Assembly (NCBI GenBank): GCA_024449915.1
Contig: JAMZAV010002018.1
Location: 124,001-188,000, forward strand
Length of the DNA: 64,000 nucleotides
DNA from: Sweltsa coloradensis
Taxonomy: Eukaryota; Arthropoda; Insecta; Plecoptera; Chloroperlidae
Reading direction: 5' to 3'
Shown in pieces: positions 58,091-64,000 of the stretch. The first letter of the stretch is position 1; each line of letters starts with the position of its first letter. Both the position numbers and the translations under genes were made by a program. Under the pieces are notes generated by a model. It was not told the origin of the DNA. It saw only the letters and a list, made by a program, of their open reading frames with translations, and did not search any database.

Positions 58091-58413
58091 GTAGGCCTAG
58101 TTGTACATTTTGATTGTTGATTATTGGTCTATAATAAGTGTAGGCCTACATATTTTCACTCTACAACTGTGATTGGATATAGATTGTATTTCAATACAAG
58201 CAAGTGGAAACTAGAAAGATATACAAGGGGCTGTTTAATACTAATACTCGCTTTCGCTTACATTCAGTCGCTTTCAATAATAACTTAGCTCATTATTTTG
58301 GGCAGCATTCCCTCTAGAAATCCAAGTAGTAATTTTCCAAAAGAGATCAATCTAAATTATGGGCAGCTTATCCAAGAGGCATACATGCAAAATATGTTTC
58401 AAATTAAAGTCTA
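58091..58413. other. Intron, nothing recognised
   Basis: AT-rich unique DNA with two TAGGCCTA motifs and no exon. Confidence 0.35.
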
Positions 58414-58720
58414 CTAGGAAAACGTCAAAGTCGTTGTTAGACGAGTGAGCGAATCATGTGTTGAGTTCCCGGTAACATTCCCTTTCATCCACCTACCTAA
58501 GACTGGATCTAGAAACATGGGTCTTTCTTGCCTAGCCTATCATAGACTAAAGTAGCGCATTATGACCTTACAGTTGACGCGCCCTAAAACCAACTAAACT
58601 CAAACCCCATCATTTATACCGTATATAGTACCGTATATCAATCAATTTCATGCAAGTGTTCCCGGGTACTCAACACATGACTCGCACACTCAGCTAACAA
58701 CAACTTTAGCGTTTTTCTAG
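58414..58720. mobile_element. Type-D MITE, second copy, 307 bp
   Basis: Starts CTAGGAAAACGTCAAAGTCG and ends GCGTTTTTCTAG. Inverted subterminal blocks GTTGTTAGACGAGTGAGCGA and TCATGTGTTGAG are mirrored at the right. Aligns with 28720-29016 over its whole length. Confidence 0.85.
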
Positions 58721-59052
58721 TCGGAATGTTGGAGATGTTGAATGTTGGTCCAATTTTAGGTAACCTTGAGTGTGCAACATTCAATACACCTTGGTCACTG
58801 CATGCAAACATGATTTGATAAAAATGATTTGTTCATAAACAAAAAACATTGTTGTTCAATTAAATGTGACATTCTCAGACTATTTACAATTTTCAATTTA
58901 TTATTGTGAGGTTAAATCGTAAAGGATTTTGCTCAAAATATTAACTGCACGCCAAAGTCTTGTACCGGATGTGTGATTGAAATTTCAGCTCAATCTGTTC
59001 AGCCGTTCTAGAGCGAGCTCGCTCACTCACTCACCGACATGAAAACAGATTT
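58721..59052. other. Intron; retroelement-like body
   Basis: AAATTTCAGCTCAATCTGTT and GCTCGCTCACTCAC near 58978 parallel the 3' body at 29430. No exon is seen. Confidence 0.4.
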
Positions 59053-59765
59053 CTCGATTTGGATGGTCGGGAAACACTCCCGTAGGTGGAATTGTTAATA
59101 TTTAATACAATCCAGAAATTAAAAAATCCATCCCGATCGGCGTTCGAACCCGAGTCTCCCACTTTCCGGGTGGACGCCTTAGCCAACTAGACCACCGAGA
59201 CGGTAACTATTTAACTTCTGTATTGTCGTTACATTATAGAACTTGAATGGATGGAACAATAAAGCATCGAAAAACTGTTGCTGTTGAATTGACCAAACAA
59301 ACATATTTATAATGTCATTACCTTACGCAGGCATGAGCGAGGGTATATTTCTCAATTTGGATAGTCGGGAAACACTCCCGTAGGTGCAATTGTTAATATG
59401 TAATACAATCCAGAAATTAAAAAATCCATCCCGATCGGGGTTCCATCCATTCAAGTTCTATAATGTAACGACAATACAGAAGTTAAATAGTTACCGTCTC
59501 GGTGATCTAGTTGGCTAAGGCGTCCACCCGGAAAGTGGGAGACTCGGGTTTGAACCCCGATCGGGATGGATTTTTTAATTTCTGGATTGTATTAAATATT
59601 AACAATTCCACCTACGAGAGTGTTTCCCGACTATCTAAATCGAGAAATATACCCTTGCTCATACCTGCGTAAGGTAATGACATTATAAATATGTTTGTTT
59701 GGTCAATTCAACAACAACAGTTTTTTGATGCTTTATTGTTCCATAGTTCCATCCATTCAAGTTCT
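59053..59765. repeat. Inverted tRNA-headed SINE units (family 3)
   Basis: A roughly 320-bp unit comprises a tRNA-like head (CCGTCTCGGTGGTCTAG, AAGGCGTCCACCCGG, CTCGGGTTTGAACCCCGATC), body GGATTTTTTAATTTCTGG and a block GGTAATGACATTATAAATAT. It is present reversed at about 59053-59440 and forward at about 59441-59765, with the order circularly shifted, as if cut from tandem units. The arms could pair over some 300 bp. Confidence 0.75.
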
Positions 59766-60540
59766 TTATTTATTTATTCATTTATTTATTCAACTCAACA
59801 CAAATACAGCCATAGGCCATTTTACATTGTGCATTGTAAACATAATAACATTACTAACTAACTTATACTAACTTAAACTAATCATGATAACAGAGGAAAT
59901 ACGAATAGAAATACATGAATACATAAATACATGAATAATGAAAGATACATTAAATTTAAAAATGAGCTGACAAAATTTTTATTACAAAAAGCTTACTACA
60001 GTGTAAATGACTTTATCACATCAACTGACCTACCATAATTTTCAATCAGTTGGTTGTTAAATGTTACAATATTTGAAATTTGGAAATTAATGTTCTTATT
60101 CATTTCTCTTTATCCGAGTTAATTAACAATGTAATATTGTAAACTTGCACTGTATCATTGGCTTTTGGTAGTTAGTCTATATATTACCTAATATGAGAGA
60201 CAATGTAATGAAATATGATTATTTGTTAGTGTAGTGTATTTTGTATTATTAGTAGTGTATTTTGTTATTAGTAGATGTACTGTATGTATAGTATTTATAC
60301 ATATACTATTGTGTAAACTTCATTAAGTTTAATAATTGTGTACAACTAAAATGGACTACACGGTGAAAACTGTTGAAACCTGTAACTATTGTTATTTGTT
60401 GTTGTCCAAAATAAATTGAAATTAAATTGAAATAGGCCTACGTAAAAGTAAAAACATAAAGAAAGAAAGAATAAAAAAATTAATTAAAAATTACAAATTA
60501 AAAAGTGAATTGAAAAATTAACTAAGCCTGGCTAATAAGG
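59766..60540. mobile_element. Insertion with LINE-like 3' ends on both edges
   Basis: TTTATTTATTTATTC at 59766 looks like a reversed retroelement tail. CCAAAATAAATTGAAATTAA at about 60407 looks like a forward 3' UTR end. It separates SINE sequence at 59765 from its continuation at 60550. No ORF remains. Confidence 0.45.
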
Positions 60541-60549
60541 GGCTATAAT

Positions 60550-60690
60550 GGCTATAATGTAACGACAATACAGAAGTTAAATAGTTACCGTCTCGGTGGT
60601 CTAGTTGGCTAAGGCGTCCACCCGGAAAGTGGGAGACTCGGGTTTGAACCCCGATCGGGATGGATTTCTTAATTTCTGGGATTGTATTAA
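60550..60690 (+). mobile_element. tRNA-headed SINE unit (family 3), third copy
   Basis: ATAATGTAACGACAATACAG, the head CCGTCTCGGTGGTCTAG with GGGTTTGAACCCCGATC, and GGATTTCTTAATTTCTGG match 59450-59590 closely. Confidence 0.8.
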
Positions 60691-60814
60691 ATATCAATAA
60701 AAACAGATCTTGTGCCGTTTGACTTGAATTGTAAGACTCAGTGGCTGCGCTCCCTCGTCTAATAACACAGTTGACAATTGACTAGAGTACAATTTATTTT
60801 TTATTTTTTTCTAG

Positions 60815-61222
60815 TCTAATGCAGTGGTCCAGCAAACCAAGGCCGTGGCCACAGTCACCCGGCCACCTTCAGATGGGGAGGACGATTTGGAGGAGATGGT
60901 GCCACCAGGCCAAGAGTTGGTGCCTAATGCGGAACAGCCTGCCCAAGAGTTTGTGCCCGATGTTGAACAGCCTCCCCAAGAGTTGGTGCCCCATGTTGAA
61001 CAGCCTGCCCAAGAGTTGGTGCCCCATGTTGAACAGCCTGCCCAAGAGTTGGTGCCCCATGTTGAACAGCCTGCCCAAGAGTTGGTGCCCCATGTTGAAC
61101 AGCCTGCCCAAGAGTTGGTGCCCCATGTTGAACAGCCTCCCCAAGAGTTGGTGCCCCATGGGGACGAGGCGATGGACATTCCACCCGCCATTGAAGAGCC
61201 CCATGGGGAAGAGGAAGAAGAG
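60815..61222 (+). CDS. Unrecognised gene, exon with eight 11-residue repeats (136 codons)
   Basis: Acceptor TATTTTTTTCTAG ends at 60814; donor GAG|GTATGT follows 61222. Both ends are phase 0. It reads SNAVVQQTKAVATVTRPPSD, GEDDLEEMVPPG, then eight units of the pattern EQPAQELVPHV (first ones diverged, QELVPNA and EQPAQEFVPDV; the middle four identical), then DEAMDIPPAIEEPHGEEEEE. The DNA repeat is 33 bp, so all frames stay open, but only this one runs between the splice sites with acidic, proline-rich flanks and stable repeats. Repeat number probably varies between individuals (VNTR, inference). Likely disordered; function unknown. Confidence 0.65.
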
Positions 61223-61300
61223 GTATGTCTGCTTTTTCTTACATAATGATTTATTGAATAATAATTATGTCTTTATTATCTTGCATTAATTAAATACCAG

Positions 61301-61381
61301 CATCTAAAAATTTACTCTGAAAATGAGGATTCTGCTGACTTTGGAAGCCAGAACTCGATCCTACAAAAACAAAACAAATGA
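61301..61381 (+). CDS. Unrecognised gene, last exon (26 codons and stop)
   Basis: Acceptor AATTAAATACCAG ends at 61300. In phase 0 it reads HLKIYSENEDSADFGSQNSI, then LQKQNK and TGA at 61379-61381. It follows a 78-bp intron from the repeat exon. The acidic, polar sequence fits the gene's style. No AATAAA is close downstream; the next, at about 61983, lies in a type-A element. Confidence 0.55.
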   Translation, partial: HLKIYSENEDSADFGSQNSILQKQNK

Positions 61382-61619
61382 TTGCCCAAATGGGCTTTGC
61401 TGAATAATTATATTATGACACAAGGCAAACATGAAACAACCAATAGGTTGTGTTGATGACCAAACTAGATTCATAACAATCCCAACTCCCAAGTGAGCTT
61501 TGTGTGTAATGTGTCAATGCCTCACACACACCTGGGCACAACTTTCAGTGTTGTATTTTATTTTATTGAGACATCTTCGGACGTACAAATGGGCGCTGAG
61601 CGTCGTCGAATAAGTAATA
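61382..61619. other. 3' flank of the second gene
   Basis: Presumed 3' UTR and flank, short and without repeat. The ORF at 61493-61675 is not supported. Confidence 0.35.
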
Positions 61620-62170
61620 ATTGGATGAGCGAAGCGAAGACTTCAATTTCACTGACCCCCCAAAAAAAATATTAGCTCGGGTGTTATTTTTTTTTGTCTG
61701 TTTGTTCGCTCTCTACCGGGCAAACGACTTATGCGGTCTTGATGAAAATTGGAGGGGACCTTCGAAATCTCTGAATTTAGAGGTGTATTGTTTTTGGGTA
61801 CAATCGAAGAAATATTTCTCATGAATATCGTACTTTTACAATTTTTTCGATTTTTCGTGCCATTTGGGCCGATTCTGACCAAACGGGTGGGGCTATAACG
61901 TTCATATTTTACATTTACATTAAGGTAATGGTTATGTATTGCTTTTTGAAAGAAAAAGTTGAAAAAGTTAGCCTGAATCCATAGAATAAAGGTTTTAATA
62001 TGAGTTTTTTTAAATTTATAATAACAATTAACAAGTAACAAAAGAAACTTAACAACAATCACCTACAATGCATTCAAAAATCACTTGAAAAGGAAAAGTG
62101 GTCCTACGCAAACTAAAAACTTATAAAAAAGCTCATCCATCAACGCGGCGGGACTTAAGCGTTTTCCTAG
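61620..62170 (+). mobile_element. Type-A non-autonomous element, full
   Basis: Starts TTGGATGAGCGAAGCGAAGA and ends GCTCATCCATCAACGCGGCG then GCGTTTTCCTAG. Lacks the internal duplication of 14109-14882. The 137-codon minus frame is a shadow of the element. Confidence 0.75.
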
Positions 62171-62359
62171 TATATTTCACATGAACCTAAACCCATCAAG
62201 CATGAGTTAATTTTGCTTATTTTGCCCGTACGGAAGCAGTTAAAACCGCATTACGGGGGATAACACCCCCCGCACCCTGCCTACGGGCCGAAATCGCATG
62301 GATGGTAGGCCTAGGCCTTTTGTTTTTAGTTCATATGCTTTGCTTTTCCAGTTTATATT

Positions 62360-62799
62360 ATCCAGCGGTTTAGCGGTTTAGCCGAGCTCGTTTAACCGGT
62401 TCCCACTCGAACACCGAAGTTAAGCAGAATCGGGCGTGGTCATGGGTAGAGTGGGTGACCACTCTATCCTGAAACTCACGTATACCGCTGGATAGAGCAG
62501 ATGGAGGGTTCGAAAGCTAGTGTAACGGCTTCGTTCTCCTCGATGTCTGCTCGGCAGTCCGGGTTAGTGGAGGAATCTATATGACTGTCAAGGTTACACC
62601 GTCTTTTCGGATGGGACGTTAAGCCGTTGGTCCCCTTGGTACTTTTCGAAAGGAGTAGGCTATGTGCCGGTACCGGGTTTCCTCTCCTCCCTTCTGTTCA
62701 TACTTTGTCCTCATCTATCACCAGTCCAGTCACCACTCATCTTCTCGATTAGCCAAAGTGCATAAATATGAGACGTTAAGCAATATCCAACCAATCAAA
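62360..62799 (+). mobile_element. 5S-rRNA-derived SINE (SINE3-like) with 13-bp target duplication
   Basis: The head contains TCCCACTCGAACACCGAAGT, TAAGCAGAATCGGGCGTGG and GAGTGGGTGACC, a decayed 5S rRNA with its internal promoter region. The body has GGATGGGACGTTAAGCCG. The tail has TATGAGACGTTAAGCAA, shared with the tRNA-headed SINE at 16226-16405. Target duplication TCCAGTTTATATT at 62347-62359 and 62800-62812. It is not a functional 5S gene. Confidence 0.9.
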
Positions 62800-62919
62800 T
62801 CCAGTTTATATTCCCGTCAGCCCTTTCCCGTCAGCCCTAGGTAACTCACTTGTGTCATCGTCTCATTTTATCTTGGTTAGAAGCACTCTAGTCTTCATCC
62901 ACATCATTAGGCTATCAAG

Positions 62920-62976
62920 GCTTGCATCATTTGCAAGCTAATTTGCAAGCTAAGCAAGCTTGCAAATGATGCAAGC
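62920..62976. repeat. Perfect 20-bp inverted repeat, 17-nt spacer
   Basis: GCTTGCATCATTTGCAAGCT at 62920-62939 and its exact complement at 62957-62976. The spacer repeats TTTGCAAGCTAAGC, so alternative pairings are possible. Confidence 0.9.
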
Positions 62977-63079
62977 TAATCAACAACACTTTCAGAATCG
63001 CACAATGTATCACGCTCATTAGAAATTCAGCACAATCGCCTTCAGTTTCGCCATCTCGTGACATTCAGGAGCTTTACGT

Positions 63080-63235
63080 CAGTTTTACGAAGTAAACAAC
63101 AGCTGAGAAGCCTATTTCTGTTATGGCGCACTGCCTTGACAATTTGTAGGCCTTCATTTTATTTGTAGTCGTCTGTGAAATGGCCGTGTTCGTGAATTTA
63201 TCTGGGAAAAAACTCAACCACATCGGTAAAAGAGT
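63080..63235 (+). repeat. Dispersed repeat, shared with 430-660
   Basis: AACAGCTGAGAAGCCTATTT, ACAATTTGTAGGCC, GAAATGGCCGTGTTCG and TGGGAAAAAACT parallel the left-edge repeat. The 108-codon ORF starting at 63180 continues out of it and is not convincing. Confidence 0.6.
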
Positions 63236-63904
63236 CGTCCTCCGCGTGAACCTTCCCCCACCTCCGCGCGTTCACGGCTCGCTTCACCTTTTCCCATTGT
63301 TTTGGCAGCGATCCTCGATATCACTATACACGTCATCGTTCACAGTGTGGTGTTGCAGGATGGCAATGGTTGTGATTACTATGCGAGGGTTCATTGGTTC
63401 AAACCTCCGTCAAGGTGTTATTTTTTCTTTTTGCGTGGAAGTCCATTATATTTTAAATAGAAACGTTAAAGGTTTTGAAGGTTTTTTGTTGTTTAATTTT
63501 AAATAATAATTAGTAACTCATTTCCGGGTAAAAGTCCTTTATATTTAAAATAGAAACGTTAAGGTTTTGTAGGTTTTTTGTTTCCGGGTAAAAGTCCTTT
63601 ATATTTTAAATAGAAACGTTTTTTGCTTATTTTTGATAAAAATTAATAAAACTCCTTTCCTGGTGAAAGTCCTTTATATTTTAGGCCTAAATAGAAACGT
63701 AAAAGGTTTTGTAGTTTTTTTTATTTTATATCCTCACGTCCGCTCTAATGAATATTATTTACCTAATATTATTATAATGGCCCGCTTTTATATTAGGGTT
63801 AACTGTTTATTTGAACTGCATGGCAGACATGTGATGCGCGCGCATACTGTGATGCATGGTTAGCATGTGAAGTGCGCGTGGGGAAAAGTTAGCCAATTCG
63901 GCCT
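63236..63904. repeat. Interspersed short repeats of the AAAGTCCTTTATATTTT type
   Basis: GGTAAAAGTCCTTTATATTT and AATAGAAACGTTAAGGTTTT recur about four times between 63435 and 63715, at irregular spacing. A tRNA-like box B GGTTCAAACCTCCG sits at about 63398. It separates two parts of the dispersed repeat found intact at 430-660. No gene is seen. Confidence 0.55.
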
Positions 63905-64000
63905 GACGTCACGTTATCAGCCTCCATATAGTGCTGCTATCTGTGTGAGACTGACTGAACTACGTCGGTTTGCCGCGAATTCAAATGACGACGACACGTA
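63905..64000 (+). repeat. Dispersed repeat, second part, cut by window end
   Basis: CCATATAGTGCTGCTATCT and ACGTCGGTTTGCCG match 578-645 (there ATGTCGGTTTGGCG). Confidence 0.7.

Noticed and set aside
60811..61204. Several long overlapping ORFs on both strands at 60811-61289
   Set aside because: A 33-bp tandem repeat keeps nearly every frame open. Only the frame that joins clean splice sites in phase 0 was kept.
62380..62480. 5S rRNA gene
   Set aside because: Only part of 5S is recognisable, it is decayed, and it sits inside a 440-bp unit with a target duplication and a SINE tail.

Overview
The window is animal nuclear DNA. It has spliced genes with GT-AG introns, many SINEs, LINEs and hAT elements, a 5S-rRNA-derived SINE, and a dense scatter of the motif TAGGCCTA. 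The gene content and repeat style suggest an invertebrate deuterostome, perhaps an echinoderm. That placement is inference; no taxonomic marker was tested. There are no bacterial operons, CRISPR arrays or functional-looking tRNA or rRNA genes. Most open reading frames are repeat-derived or shadows.

Two plus-strand protein genes are supported. The first (828-9643) is the 3' half of a WASF/WAVE gene: a tyrosine-rich linker exon, a polyproline exon, an exon entering the WH2 motif, and a last exon with the end of WH2, the central region and the acidic tail ending in a stop. One base too many in the polyproline exon breaks the frame. Its introns hold a SINE, a 3.1 kb hAT transposon nested in an older element, and a 561 bp hAT MITE. 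The second (about 46400-61381) is an unrecognised gene inferred from phase-0 exons: a CCAAT-rich promoter, a 22-codon first coding exon, an acidic exon, one or two optional exons, an exon with eight 11-residue repeats, and a short last exon.

The rest is mobile DNA. 9644-14108 is mostly unique and may include the WASF 3' UTR. 14109-22015 holds non-autonomous elements, a SINE inside a hAT MITE, a LINE 3' end, a 300 bp tandem repeat and a foldback element. 22990-26165 holds a LINE endonuclease remnant and an 840 bp direct duplication with a TIR element at its junction. 26268-26438 looks like a CCAAT/TATA promoter with an orphan non-coding exon.

29764-36160 is the most unusual block. It has head, full and tail copies of one element in a row. 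A 2.5 kb segment follows, present twice and differing by many one-base indels. Each copy carries a tandem array of 72 bp units made from the tRNA-like head of a SINE found elsewhere in the window. The longer array shows a 7-unit higher-order period. 36160-46400 holds foldback elements, including a 2.3 kb near-perfect palindrome (39802-42102) flanked by TTA. The second gene's introns contain a LINE RNase H remnant, a perfect 26 bp hairpin, a hAT MITE, an 80 bp minisatellite and inverted SINE units. The right end has a 5S-derived SINE whose tail matches the tRNA-headed SINE.

The recurring one-base indels (WASF exon, hAT transposase, duplicated arrays) mean assembly polishing should be doubted before calling any of these genes broken.
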